The notes: generated from the sequence alone by a model not told the origin. A stretch of 64,000 bases of DNA from Enterococcus sp. RIT-PI-f (GCF_001297065.1 NZ_LHOX01000003.1:105756-169755); one strand, 5' to 3'; positions 18,672 through 27,278 are shown, counted from the stretch's first letter. Numbers and translations: made by a program.

Positions 18672-18706
18672 GCTGAAACCGACTTTTATTCGGTGCCGGT
18701 TTCAGC
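18672..18706 (-). other. Intercistronic stem-loop between binding-protein and permease genes
   Basis: Perfect 10-bp stem GCTGAAACCG/CGGTTTCAGC with an inner pairing ACCG/CGGT. No T-run follows on the minus strand, so it is probably an mRNA-stabilising or partially terminating hairpin and not a full terminator. Confidence 0.6.
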
Positions 18707-18714
18707 AGGAACGC

Positions 18715-20040
18715 CTAATCTATTTGAATATCTGGATATGCGTTGGCGACTGCATCTTTAAAGTTTTGGATTGCCGTTTGTTGATCAATTTCTCCTTTTG
18801 AGTATGGCGTCAAACAACTATCCGTAAAGAGTGTTTCAATCGTTTGGTCATACTCTGTCAGAATTTTCGCATTGATATCTTGTACCATATCTGCAAATTC
18901 TGCATAGTGATTTTGGCCACCTAAAAATTCCTCTTCGTATTCACTTTTAATCTCTTCAACGACTTGCTCATTCGATACAAAGTCACCTGTATCTTCTGCC
19001 CATTGTTTTAAAAATTCTTGATCTGTCGTCAGATAAGCCACCAATTGCGCCGCTTCTTCCTGCATCTCAGAATTTGCTGTGGCACCGATCCACGTACCGC
19101 CCCAGAACCAAGATGATGGTCCTTGAATCATGCGCCAGTCACCCTCCGTTGTGCTAGAGTTATCGGCAGCTGTCGCATTTGGTTTTAACCAATAATGTAG
19201 TCCCCATGTCGGCAAACTATAACCGAATACATTGTCGCCATTCATGCCAGCGAACCAAGCTTCTGACTGTCCTTCTGTATCTTGTGTCAGCCCTTCTTCA
19301 ACAAATTTTCGTGATACATCCAACAAGTCATATAGACTGTTGTCGATAACTAATTTGCCGTCTTCAACCCATCCATGTTCTCGCTGACCATAAAAAGGTT
19401 TTGCCAAATCTTGGACACTAGAAATCATATAGGTCGTTCCACCACTTTTTTCTTTTATTTCTTTTGCTTCATTGTAGAACTTATCATAATCTGACAAGGT
19501 CGTTTGTGCAGCCGTTGGATCATCGATCCCTAAAAGCTCTTCTGCCATCGATGCCCGGTAATAAAAACCACCAGGAGCAGCTTGCCAAGCCAATGCATGA
19601 AGAACTCCGTCTTTTGAAGTTCCTACATCTTTGACATATTGATACGTGTCTGTCGCAGCTTCATCAAGTCCAAGTGAGCCAAGGTCTGCCATCATGCCTG
19701 ATTCCACATATTTTTTGACAAAGGCTGATTCTAAAGCAATCACATCAGGTGCATCTTTAGCGCCTAGAATCGGATCTAGTTTGGTCTCGAATTGGTCAGA
19801 AGGAATCTCCACAATACGAATGTCATAGGCTAAATCGTCATGCGCCGGCAAATAATAATCATTGATCATAGTTGATAATTCCGAGGTAAACGTCCAAACA
19901 ACGAGTTCATCCTTTCCACTGCTCCCAGATGCGCCGTTATCTGACGCATTATTTCCTGAACCATTTCCGCAGCCAGTAAGTAAAAGAGCGCCTACGCCGA
20001 TCAATGACGCTGTTTGTATCACCCGTTTCCAATTATTCAT
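18715..20040 (-). CDS. Sugar-binding lipoprotein of a CUT1 ABC importer
   Basis: 441-residue family 1 extracellular solute-binding protein. The signal peptide ends in the lipobox LLTGC (Cys24), and a Gly/Asn/Ser-rich linker leads into the binding domain (DELVVWTFTSE). ATG follows GGAGGAAGAAAG and overlaps the stop of the GH43 gene by four bases. It is anchored outside the membrane and delivers an oligosaccharide to the two downstream permeases. The upstream beta-xylosidase and the XylR-like operator make xylo-oligosaccharides the most likely ligand, but this is inference. Confidence 0.9.
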   Translation of the reverse strand: MNNWKRVIQTASLIGVGALLLTGCGNGSGNNASDNGASGSSGKDELVVWTFTSELSTMINDYYLPAHDDLAYDIRIVEIPSDQFETKLDPILGAKDAPDVIALESAFVKKYVESGMMADLGSLGLDEAATDTYQYVKDVGTSKDGVLHALAWQAAPGGFYYRASMAEELLGIDDPTAAQTTLSDYDKFYNEAKEIKEKSGGTTYMISSVQDLAKPFYGQREHGWVEDGKLVIDNSLYDLLDVSRKFVEEGLTQDTEGQSEAWFAGMNGDNVFGYSLPTWGLHYWLKPNATAADNSSTTEGDWRMIQGPSSWFWGGTWIGATANSEMQEEAAQLVAYLTTDQEFLKQWAEDTGDFVSNEQVVEEIKSEYEEEFLGGQNHYAEFADMVQDINAKILTEYDQTIETLFTDSCLTPYSKGEIDQQTAIQNFKDAVANAYPDIQID

Positions 20041-21653
20041 CTTTCTTCCTCCTCGATTTTTTGATAGTCAAATGAATCAAAATCAGCCACCAAACGATTA
20101 CCGGTGGTATCGATCGTAAACATTCCCACAAAAGCACCCGTAAAGAAACCTCCATAATGCTCTGACACATAATCATCAGATAAAACCAAACTGTCAAATA
20201 GCTGATCAATCACTAGCCACTCTTTTTGATCAAATGAATAAGCATATTGATATTGACTATAGTTAACGATTGTTTTGAAATAAACTGTCTGAACATTTAG
20301 AGGTATCTCAATTTTTGTGTCTACTTTCCTCTTCAATTCACCTTTTTCGCTGGCCAATAAGGTGATGATTTTTCCTTTATCTTCATCATGGGTAATGTAA
20401 ATAGCCGACCAATTTTGTGTATTGTAGTAATTCGTCAACCCTGCCAACTGCATGAAAGATTCAGGTGAAAATTCGACTGCTATCGTTGCTTCAAAGTGGA
20501 AATCGGTCCATCTTCTTGCCACCATTGCTTGGTGGAATAATGAGTTGAAAGATTCTCGCCCATATAATCGCAAATATCCTGGTCGTGCGGACAAACTACC
20601 GATTTCCTCAGAAAAAGGAATCCTCAATGTTTGAAATATCGGTGCCAACGATTCATCTTCAAAATCATCAAATCCTGTTTCAATTTCCCATGGATGTTCG
20701 GTTAGTTGCGGCTGAGGAACCTCATTTTTGGGATAGTTTCCTCCTGTGATATACGGCCAATCTTTTTCCCAATAAACAGACTGGATTGCTGTTTCTCTCC
20801 CAAGAGGACAATAACCGCGATTTTCTATCAGTGGTGTTTCCGGATACTTTAATGCTCGACCAGTTAGATGTACAAAGTACCATTCATCAGTTTGGGTTTG
20901 AACAAACGAACCATGGCCGGCTTTTTGCAATTGAATTTCTGGATGGGCCCATGAACTGATTAGCGGATTTTGCGGATGGACCTCGTACTGTCCATTGATC
21001 TGTTTAGAACGAGCAATCGTACTAGCATGTTCAAATTTCGTCCCTCCTTCTGCCGTCAGCAAATAATAATAGCCGTTTACTTTATACATAACTGGTGCTT
21101 CTGTCAGTTTTCGATCGGTTCCTTTAAAAATAATCTTTGGTTGCCCTACTAACCTCTTAGCTTTCCAGTCAAACTCCTGAAGGGCTATTCCATAAAAGGA
21201 GTGATTCTCGGGACGATAATCCCAAACCATATTCAGAAAATATTTTTTACCATCTTCGTCATGGAACAAAGATGGATCGAAACCAGAGGAATTCATATAG
21301 ATTGGTTCCGACCACTCTCCATCTATTGTTTCACATGTGACCAAATAATTATTTACATCTTTCCAGCTGTTGGATTGCGTTTTCACATCTGAGAAAATTA
21401 GCCAAAAGCGTCCATCACTGTAACTTAGGTTTGGTGCCCAAACACCACCAGAATCTGGATTTCCCAACATATTCAATTGACTGCTACGATTGAGTGGCGT
21501 ACTAATCAAACGCCAATTCTTCAAATCTTTCGAATGGAAAATACGTACTCCTGGAAACCACTCAAAGGTCGATGTGGCAATGTAATAATCTTCCCCTGCA
21601 CGACATATACTCGGATCTGGATGAAAGCCTGTCAGTATTGGATTGATAATCAA
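20037..21653 (-). CDS. GH43 beta-xylosidase
   Basis: I place the start at the TTG at 21653 (538 residues), five bases after AGAGGAGGAG; a longer reading from 21713 lacks a ribosome site and adds 20 residues ahead of the conserved INPILTGFHPDPS start. GH43 acids: base Asp13 in HPDPSI, Asp in SGFDPSLF, acid Glu in KLTEAPVMYK. The C-terminal half (from about residue 330) is a beta-sandwich domain typical of the beta-xylosidases related to XynB. There is no signal peptide, so imported xylo-oligosaccharides are cut in the cytoplasm. First gene of the importer operon, with a perfect XylR-type dyad at 21719-21739. Confidence 0.9.
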   Translation of the reverse strand: MIINPILTGFHPDPSICRAGEDYYIATSTFEWFPGVRIFHSKDLKNWRLISTPLNRSSQLNMLGNPDSGGVWAPNLSYSDGRFWLIFSDVKTQSNSWKDVNNYLVTCETIDGEWSEPIYMNSSGFDPSLFHDEDGKKYFLNMVWDYRPENHSFYGIALQEFDWKAKRLVGQPKIIFKGTDRKLTEAPVMYKVNGYYYLLTAEGGTKFEHASTIARSKQINGQYEVHPQNPLISSWAHPEIQLQKAGHGSFVQTQTDEWYFVHLTGRALKYPETPLIENRGYCPLGRETAIQSVYWEKDWPYITGGNYPKNEVPQPQLTEHPWEIETGFDDFEDESLAPIFQTLRIPFSEEIGSLSARPGYLRLYGRESFNSLFHQAMVARRWTDFHFEATIAVEFSPESFMQLAGLTNYYNTQNWSAIYITHDEDKGKIITLLASEKGELKRKVDTKIEIPLNVQTVYFKTIVNYSQYQYAYSFDQKEWLVIDQLFDSLVLSDDYVSEHYGGFFTGAFVGMFTIDTTGNRLVADFDSFDYQKIEEEER

Positions 21654-21718
21654 ATAAACTCCTCCTCTTTTTTTGAATTTATGCTTCAACTGACCATCAG
21701 AATAGTTGATCACTATGG

Positions 21719-21739
21719 TTAGTAAGTTTTATTTACTAA
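21719..21739 (-). promoter_or_regulatory. XylR operator candidate, perfect dyad
   Basis: TTAGTAA-N7-TTACTAA is a perfect 7-bp inverted repeat with the same N7 spacing as the sites around xylB/xylR. On the minus strand it overlaps a TATATT -10-like box upstream of the GH43/importer operon. Confidence 0.65.
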
Positions 21740-21840
21740 TATACTTAGCTAAAAAAAAACTCACTACGATATACCTTTATAAAAAAACCATAATCATTGC
21801 TCTATTTACTTTTTCCAGCTGAACTGTCATAATTATAAAA

Positions 21841-21854
21841 TGAAATCGCTATCA
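21841..21854 (+). promoter_or_regulatory. Consensus cre site upstream of the AraC regulator
   Basis: TGAAATCGCTATCA matches TGWAANCGNTNWCA at all 14 positions. It directly follows a TATAAA box and lies 51 bases from the regulator start, so CcpA should repress this activator gene. It is also 187 bases from the divergent GH43 start. Confidence 0.75.
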
Positions 21855-21905
21855 TTTACAGGACAATTTCCACACATCGACAGACAAAAAAAGGAGTAAA
21901 AGAAA

Positions 21906-22700
21906 GTGGCCATTATAGAAGAATACCATTTTGGCGAATATCTTGGTGTTTCAAGTTATCATCCCTATTCTCTAAACTACATGGAGCATTTCCATCGCTC
22001 CTTTGAGCTACTTTTTTGTAGTGATGGCGATGCGGTTGTCAAAATAGAAAAAAGTCCGTATGTCCTCACTGCTGGCCAAGTATTATTGGTCATGCCATAC
22101 CAGACCCATGCTATTGAAACACCTAGAGAATCGCAGCTGCATATTCTTGTTTTCTCGCCGGAATATATACCTGATTTTTATGCAAAAACGAAAGACTTCA
22201 GTTTGTCTGATCCAGTCATCACCATCGATCCATCTGTCGCTAAACAGCTTTATTATCCTTTATTCGAAACAGATTCTCTTTATTTCCGAAAATCTGCGCT
22301 ATATCATCTGCTATACCTTTTTGAACACCAAACAACCTTACTTCCAGTTAAAAATCAAGATGATATACTGGTTCAGCTCCTTATCTATATCGAATCACAC
22401 TTCAAAGAAGAGCTGAATCTTGAAATATTAAGTAGTCACGTTGGGTACAGTAGCGTCTATGTATCAAGGTTGATCACGGATAAACTGAAAAGCTCATTTC
22501 CTCGTCTCCTAAACCAAGCAAGGATTCGTCATGCTTCCTTCTTGCTTACTCATAGTCTATTGCCTATCTCAGAAGTGGCGGAAGAAGCCGGATTTCAAAA
22601 TGTTCGAACATTTAATCGAAATTTTAAACTATTGACGTCTCTGACACCAAAAGACTATCGCTTAAAACACAATGCGCTTTTTTCAGTGCCAAAAAAATAG
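21906..22700 (+). CDS. AraC-family transcriptional regulator
   Basis: 264 residues starting at a GTG placed nine bases after AAAGGAG. The N-terminal ~140 residues form a cupin-like sensor (HFHRSFELLFCSDGDAVVK, then VMPYQTHAIE). The C-terminal ~100 residues hold two helix-turn-helices (LEILSSHVGYSSVYVSRLI and ISEVAEEAGFQNVRTFNRNF). Divergent from the beta-xylosidase/importer operon, which it probably activates in response to a xylo-oligosaccharide or xylose (inference). A full-consensus cre at its promoter suggests that glucose lowers the activator level. It is followed by a hairpin oriented for the convergent HAD gene. Confidence 0.88.
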   Translation: MAIIEEYHFGEYLGVSSYHPYSLNYMEHFHRSFELLFCSDGDAVVKIEKSPYVLTAGQVLLVMPYQTHAIETPRESQLHILVFSPEYIPDFYAKTKDFSLSDPVITIDPSVAKQLYYPLFETDSLYFRKSALYHLLYLFEHQTTLLPVKNQDDILVQLLIYIESHFKEELNLEILSSHVGYSSVYVSRLITDKLKSSFPRLLNQARIRHASFLLTHSLLPISEVAEEAGFQNVRTFNRNFKLLTSLTPKDYRLKHNALFSVPKK

Positions 22701-22706
22701 AAGGCA

Positions 22707-22743
22707 CAAAAAACAGTACCTCACATATATAGCAAGGCACTGT
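22707..22743 (-). terminator. Probable terminator of the HAD phosphatase gene
   Basis: Nine-bp stem with one mismatch (ACAGTRCCT/AGGYACTGT) followed on the minus strand by TTTTTT. It begins five bases past the HAD stop. Confidence 0.6.
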
Positions 22744-22747
22744 GATT

Positions 22748-23461
22748 TCATGAATTGTGATTAATGAACCAATCTCTTACCTCATTCAAATCAGAAAAAG
22801 TCTTTGTTTCCGCATCTTTCGCGGCCTGAACTTTGGGATATTTGAGCAAAAGATGTTTCCCGGAGTTTTTGACCGGTAGATCGGTCAAATCGTCTTCAAT
22901 TAAAAATGCTGGAATCTTAGCATATTTCGCGGCCTTTATACCAGCCATAGAGTCCTCTAATACTATAGCCTCTTCAGGTGATACGTTTGCTTGCCGGCAA
23001 GCAGATAAGAAGATTTCTGGATTAGGTTTGCCGTTTTTTACTTGATCTCCTGATACGATCACATCAAAGCAATTCGGCATCTGTTCTAGCTCAAAATAAA
23101 ATTTTATTTTTTCATATGGAGAGGAAGAGGCTACGGCAACCAGACAGTTTTGGTTCTTAAGTATATGTAATAAATCAAGCAATCCCGGCTTTTTAAATAC
23201 CCGTTTTTCTTCACTTAAAATCACTTCCTTGTGATGATTTATCGCATCCCGCCATTGATTAGTCGGTACTTTGTTTCCATATAGTTCCTCCATCCCCCTA
23301 CGAATATCCATTTCTGTCTTTCCAGTCAAATAATAATAAACACTGTGAATAAGCTCAAAATCAAATTCTTCTGCTGCTTTCAAATAGGCCCGATATGCTA
23401 GACGTCCCGTTTCAAACATCAGTCCATCCATATCAAAAATCACCAATTTTATTTTATCCAT
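22748..23461 (-). CDS. HAD-family phosphatase / beta-phosphoglucomutase-like protein
   Basis: 237-residue HAD hydrolase with nucleophile Asp10 and Asp12 in VIFDMDGLMFETG, a helical cap domain, a Ser/Thr motif (VAVASSSPYEK) and the acidic motif VLEDSMAGIKAA. This is subfamily I with an alpha-helical cap, covering beta-phosphoglucomutases and sugar-phosphate phosphatases; the substrate cannot be assigned. ATG follows GAGGAGGAG. A terminator-like hairpin separates it from the upstream aldolase gene, leaving only ~37 bases for a promoter, so it may be expressed by readthrough from the PTS operon. In that case it could dephosphorylate a pathway intermediate (inference). Confidence 0.83.
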   Translation of the reverse strand: MDKIKLVIFDMDGLMFETGRLAYRAYLKAAEEFDFELIHSVYYYLTGKTEMDIRRGMEELYGNKVPTNQWRDAINHHKEVILSEEKRVFKKPGLLDLLHILKNQNCLVAVASSSPYEKIKFYFELEQMPNCFDVIVSGDQVKNGKPNPEIFLSACRQANVSPEEAIVLEDSMAGIKAAKYAKIPAFLIEDDLTDLPVKNSGKHLLLKYPKVQAAKDAETKTFSDLNEVRDWFINHNS

Positions 23462-23495
23462 GTGATCTCCTCCTCTAAATCAATTTTACATACAG

Positions 23496-23539
23496 TAAAA
23501 AGCAATGATGCCAAAGACCCTTCTGGCAAGCATTGCTTT
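23496..23539 (-). terminator. Terminator at the end of the sugar-acid PTS operon
   Basis: Imperfect ~15-bp stem AAAGCAATG..TGCCA/TGGCA..CATTGCTTT with a 10-base loop, followed on the minus strand by TTTTT. It lies just beyond the KDPG aldolase stop. Confidence 0.75.
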
Positions 23540-23561
23540 CAATCCTTTTTTTATAGTTGGT

Positions 23562-24179
23562 TCAGACTAGCAATGATTTTACATAAGATAAATGATTAGT
23601 AGCTTTTTCTCTACCTTCTTTTACTAACGCTTCTGAAAGAATAAATGAGCCCCCAACTGCTAATACGTGCGGATCAGCTAAATAATCTTGAACATTTTCT
23701 AGGCTAATCCCGCCTGTAGGAACAAATTGAACATCGTAAAATGGACCGCTAAGAGCTTGAATTGCGGGTAACCCGCCATAGATATCAGCCGGAAAAAATT
23801 TAACGACCGATAAACCGTAAGATATTGCGCGCTGAATATCATTTGGTGTAGCTGTCCCAGGAAACACTGGTATTTTTTTTGCTAAACAAAATTCAACAAC
23901 ATCCGGTACCAACGCTGGTGAGACAATGAAGCGAGCGCCTTTTTCAATTGCACTTTTTGCTTGATCTATCGTACGAACCGTTCCCGCTCCAACAATCAAT
24001 TCCCCTGATTTAGAGAGTTCTTCGATGGCTGCTAAGGCAGAATCACTTCGAAAAGTGACTTCAATAAAGCGCAAATCATGCTCAATCAACAGCGCTTCTA
24101 ACAAAGGCAAATACGCAAGATTTGTTGCAGTGTATAGCGGCAATAATTTTGTTTCAGCTAATTGATCATAAAGTGTCAC
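23562..24179 (-). CDS. 2-keto-3-deoxy-6-phosphogluconate aldolase
   Basis: 205-residue class I aldolase cleaving KDPG to pyruvate and glyceraldehyde 3-phosphate (members may also use 4-hydroxy-2-oxoglutarate). Schiff-base Lys127 is in VVKFFPA, the catalytic Glu40 is in FIEVTFRS, and the phosphate/carboxylate loops VGAGTV, PGTATPND and PTGGI are present. GTG start at 24179 follows GGAGGGATAGA, and its coding region overlaps the dehydratase stop by four bases. It is the last step of the PTS operon. No KDG kinase gene is nearby, which fits a substrate already phosphorylated at C6 by the PTS. Confidence 0.92.
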   Translation of the reverse strand: MTLYDQLAETKLLPLYTATNLAYLPLLEALLIEHDLRFIEVTFRSDSALAAIEELSKSGELIVGAGTVRTIDQAKSAIEKGARFIVSPALVPDVVEFCLAKKIPVFPGTATPNDIQRAISYGLSVVKFFPADIYGGLPAIQALSGPFYDVQFVPTGGISLENVQDYLADPHVLAVGGSFILSEALVKEGREKATNHLSYVKSLLV

Positions 24180-25270
24180 TCTATCCCTCCTATATTTTCC
24201 TTAAATCGTACTCGTTCTTTTACAACTGCTTCATGAAGACCTTGAAGATAGCTGATCCCTATAGCACGGTCATATAATCCATAACCCGGCATCGCCACTT
24301 CTCCCCATATTGTACGACCATGATCTGGACGAATGACTCCATCAAATCCAACCTCAACCAGCGCTTTCATAATCGCATACATATCTAACGAGCCTTCTGT
24401 CGAAAGATGAGCAGATTCCTTGAATTTGCGCTTGCCCATAAATAATACATTGCGGAAATGAACAAAATTAATGCGTTCTTTCAATGTATGTACAATCTCA
24501 ACCATGTCGTTACTGGGATCAGCACCTAGCGATCCAGTACACAGTGTCACACCATTATAAGGTGAATCAATGATTGCCATAATTTTCTTTAAGTCTTGCA
24601 GATTTTTGGTGATGCGTGGCAAACCAAAAATTTCCCATGGTGGATCGTCAGGATGAATCGCCATTTTCACATCAACTTCTTCACACACAGGGATAATTCG
24701 TTTCAAGAAATAGCTGAGATTCTCAAAAAGAATCTCTTCTGTGACCCCCTCATAAGTCGCCATCAAATTCTGGAATTTTTTTAATCTTTCTTCTTCCCAT
24801 CCCGGTAATTTAAATCCTTTTGATTGGCTATGAATCAATGCATACATCTCGCTAGGTTCCATATCATCAACAACGGCTTGATCATAGAGCAAGGAAAAAC
24901 TACTATCCTCATTTTGATAAAAAAGATTGGTTTTTGCCCAACCAAAAATTGGTTTGAAACTATAGCAAATCATATGTATGTTACAAGCTGCTAAATTTCT
25001 GATTGTTTGAATATAATGATCAATATAATGATCTCTTTCATCTGTTCCAGCTTTGATCGCATCGTGAATCGCCACACTTTCAATGCCTAATAAAGAGAGA
25101 TTTTCTTTTTCAATTGACGCTTTCAGTGCATTGATTTCAGCTATCTCCCAAATATCTCCCGGCATTTTATTCAGAAGTGTCCCTACAATCCCATGTATGC
25201 CTGGAATCTGCCGAATATTTGTCAGCGGGATTGTATCCCCTTCACCGTACCATCGAAACCCCCATTGCAT
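24176..25270 (-). CDS. uxuA: Mannonate dehydratase family enzyme
   Basis: 364-residue TIM-barrel dehydratase, UxuA family, classically converting D-mannonate to 2-keto-3-deoxygluconate. Metal-binding and catalytic residues are visible in MAIHPDDPPW, TLCTGSLG, INFVHFRN and IRPDHGR. Length is within the family range. ATG follows AAAGGGTGA. In this operon it sits between a PTS EIIA and KDPG aldolase, without uxaC, uxuB or kdgK. The physiological substrate may therefore be a 6-phosphorylated aldonate and not free mannonate; this is inference, and the symbol denotes family only. Confidence 0.88.
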   Translation of the reverse strand: MQWGFRWYGEGDTIPLTNIRQIPGIHGIVGTLLNKMPGDIWEIAEINALKASIEKENLSLLGIESVAIHDAIKAGTDERDHYIDHYIQTIRNLAACNIHMICYSFKPIFGWAKTNLFYQNEDSSFSLLYDQAVVDDMEPSEMYALIHSQSKGFKLPGWEEERLKKFQNLMATYEGVTEEILFENLSYFLKRIIPVCEEVDVKMAIHPDDPPWEIFGLPRITKNLQDLKKIMAIIDSPYNGVTLCTGSLGADPSNDMVEIVHTLKERINFVHFRNVLFMGKRKFKESAHLSTEGSLDMYAIMKALVEVGFDGVIRPDHGRTIWGEVAMPGYGLYDRAIGISYLQGLHEAVVKERVRFKENIGGIE

Positions 25271-25289
25271 ATATTGTCACCCTTTCTTT

Positions 25290-25739
25290 TTAAAAATCAT
25301 CATCCTCATCGGTACTACTATCGATTACAGATGTATTACGCCATAGAGCCATACTCGATTCGCCTTGTTTGAGTACTGATTCCACAGCAAGTTCAATTGG
25401 TGTGGATAAAAATTGGTGATTAATTGCCTCCAATAACATTGGCAGATTCACTCCACCAATCACGTATGTCATTTCTTGGAGCGGTTCCTTAAGTTGACTA
25501 ATTGTCAGTACAGATTGGTTATAAGGACTAGCACTCAACAAATCTGCAAATACAATGACCCCCGCACCTTGGTCTGTTTCGTGGATTGCTTCATGAATTT
25601 TTTCTCCTAAAACTTGAATATCTTCCCCTTGATTTAAATTAACTACAGCAATATTTTCTACACTACCCATGATCACTTCTGCTGCATCTTTAAACCCAGT
25701 GCTCAGCTGTCCATGCGTTGCCAATACGATTCCTATCAA
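25290..25739 (-). CDS. PTS EIIA component, mannose family
   Basis: 149-residue cytoplasmic phosphocarrier with active-site His9 in VLATHGQLSTGF and the mannose-type fold (VFADLLSASPYNQS, then VIGGVNLPMLLEA). TTG start at 25739 is eight bases after GGAGGCG, and no better start exists. The protein ends in an acidic tail, STDEDDDF, an unusual extension that echoes the acidic end of the EIIC protein. EIIA is encoded apart from EIIB, EIIC and EIID, with an unrelated membrane protein gene between. Confidence 0.92.
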   Translation of the reverse strand: MIGIVLATHGQLSTGFKDAAEVIMGSVENIAVVNLNQGEDIQVLGEKIHEAIHETDQGAGVIVFADLLSASPYNQSVLTISQLKEPLQEMTYVIGGVNLPMLLEAINHQFLSTPIELAVESVLKQGESSMALWRNTSVIDSSTDEDDDF

Positions 25740-25762
25740 AATTACGCCTCCTTCTATTCCAT

Positions 25763-26638
25763 TCAGCTGAATAATGCAAATACTTTTTGCATGTTACTCA
25801 TATTCAGCTCGTTTTGTTTTAATTGCTTCTTCGATAAAACATATACCTGGCTTTGCGCTTCCTCAGCACTAAACAAGTAATTAATACTGCAGGAATCTTC
25901 ACTATGATAGTTAATCTCTAGATGCTCCAACTGTGCTTCATTGAAATGTTGACCAACTGCTTGAATCTGCGCATCGGCACCAATCGAATCTAAGTAGTAG
26001 ATTTGCGCATTTGGCCCTGCAGAATCACGCATAACCGCTAACCCCCGTTCACCATAAGCACCTTCATCCAGAAAAGCGAAGGCTGTTGATGCTTGATTAG
26101 TATCAACAATCAACGATAATAGGGCTAATACCGAAGACGTATTTCGTGTCAAATTCCGTTGAAATCCCTCACCTCTGCTTACCTTATTTAACAGTAGAAA
26201 ATAAAAACCAATTATCAATGCAAATATAATTGTTTGCCAGGAAATTAAGGAAAAGGATTCTGATACAAAGTGAATATATATCCATGTGCCAAACAGCCCC
26301 AAAAGAATCATCACTAGAGAAGAACTTAAAATAAACTGACTTGTTTTGCGTTTCTGTTCCCGTCGATCAAATAGTCGATAATCACCAAAGTGTTGTGGTG
26401 GTGTATCGTAATAGGTGCAGATGATCCTTTTGGCTTTATTAAGATCACCAACATACAAATTACGTGCGGCTGTTTTCTTCGTATGATCGTACTCGACCAC
26501 CTGAATATCTTTTCGAAACGGAAGGATATCCGTTACGATTGCTTTCAAAAATCTTTGTTTACTTTTATTGGTTGATCGTGAACGGTAAACGTACCGATAA
26601 CGAAAAAGCCAATCACGAAATAATTCTGTTTTCTCCAT
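25763..26638 (-). CDS. Membrane protein with degenerate M28-peptidase-like domain
   Basis: 291 residues from the ATG at 26638 (after AGGAGAAACC); an upstream in-frame ATG lacks a ribosome site. Two adjacent hydrophobic segments lie at about residues 100-145. Sequence on both sides recalls the M28 zinc-peptidase core: IICTYYDTPP resembles the HYDT metal motif, FAFLDEGAYGERG resembles the paired-Glu loop, and YYLDSIG resembles the LDMIG loop. The first zinc His is Tyr, so catalysis is doubtful. It is encoded inside a PTS operon, between EIIB and EIIA. I do not know its function; a regulator or accessory of the PTS, or an amidase-like step on the imported substrate, are possibilities. Confidence 0.6.
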   Translation of the reverse strand: MEKTELFRDWLFRYRYVYRSRSTNKSKQRFLKAIVTDILPFRKDIQVVEYDHTKKTAARNLYVGDLNKAKRIICTYYDTPPQHFGDYRLFDRREQKRKTSQFILSSSLVMILLGLFGTWIYIHFVSESFSLISWQTIIFALIIGFYFLLLNKVSRGEGFQRNLTRNTSSVLALLSLIVDTNQASTAFAFLDEGAYGERGLAVMRDSAGPNAQIYYLDSIGADAQIQAVGQHFNEAQLEHLEINYHSEDSCSINYLFSAEEAQSQVYVLSKKQLKQNELNMSNMQKVFALFS

Positions 26639-26674
26639 AACGGTTTCTCCTATTCGCAGCAGACTTAAGAACAA

Positions 26675-26707
26675 CGGAAGGCCACTCCTTATTGAGGGGC
26701 ACTTCCG
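26675..26707 (-). other. Intercistronic stem-loop after the EIIB gene
   Basis: Long imperfect stem CGGAAG..GCC.CTC with GAG.GGC..CTTCCG. On the minus strand only a weak T-rich stretch follows, so partial termination or mRNA processing is more likely than a full stop. Confidence 0.5.
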
Positions 26708-26753
26708 ACTTCAAGCTCAGTATTCTTCATATCGCCATGAAACGCCTTATAGC

Positions 26754-27260
26754 TTATAAATTAAATTGCTTCAATACATCCTTGAGAGTAGATTTCGGTG
26801 CAGAAGGTGTTGCTTGAAAATAAATTGAATCCACACCATATTCTTCACTCATCTCTTTTAATTTTTGCGCATCTGATTGATTTAAGTAAACAGATTTTGT
26901 GACTAAAAGATCTTTTTCAGGATCTTTCTGTGCAATGCCACCAATGTTCAACTCTTTCATTGGTACCCCATGTTTAACTAAGTCATACATCACACTGACA
27001 GTCTTAGCGATCAAAATACAGTTATAGTCTTTAAATTGATATTCATCCCAATAAAATTTAGCTTTTTCTGGTGTAACAACAATCGTTTTCTGACCAGTTC
27101 GGCTACCGGCATTTTTGTACAATTCTCTCATGAACTTATCTTTAGCTACCACTTCGTCCACCACAAAAATGGCGTTTACACCACTTTTTTGCGACAAGGT
27201 CATCATAACCTGCCCATGAATCAAACGTTCATCTACTCGTGCTAAATTCACTACACCCAT
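26754..27260 (-). CDS. PTS EIIB component, mannose family
   Basis: 168-residue cytoplasmic protein that takes phosphate from EIIA on His15 (RVDERLIHGQV) and passes it to the sugar. The fold continues with FVVDEVVAKDKF and LNIGGIAQK typical of mannose/sorbose-type EIIB proteins. ATG follows AAAGGAAG. The gene is 18 bases after EIID and is followed by a stem-loop that may set EIIB abundance above that of downstream genes. Confidence 0.94.
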   Translation of the reverse strand: MGVVNLARVDERLIHGQVMMTLSQKSGVNAIFVVDEVVAKDKFMRELYKNAGSRTGQKTIVVTPEKAKFYWDEYQFKDYNCILIAKTVSVMYDLVKHGVPMKELNIGGIAQKDPEKDLLVTKSVYLNQSDAQKLKEMSEEYGVDSIYFQATPSAPKSTLKDVLKQFNL

Positions 27261-27278
27261 TTTTTACACTTCCTTTTC

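Noticed and set aside
4669..21653. The two GH43 genes as a recent duplication
   Set aside because: They share the family core but differ in length, C-terminal domain and context, so recent duplication is not supported.
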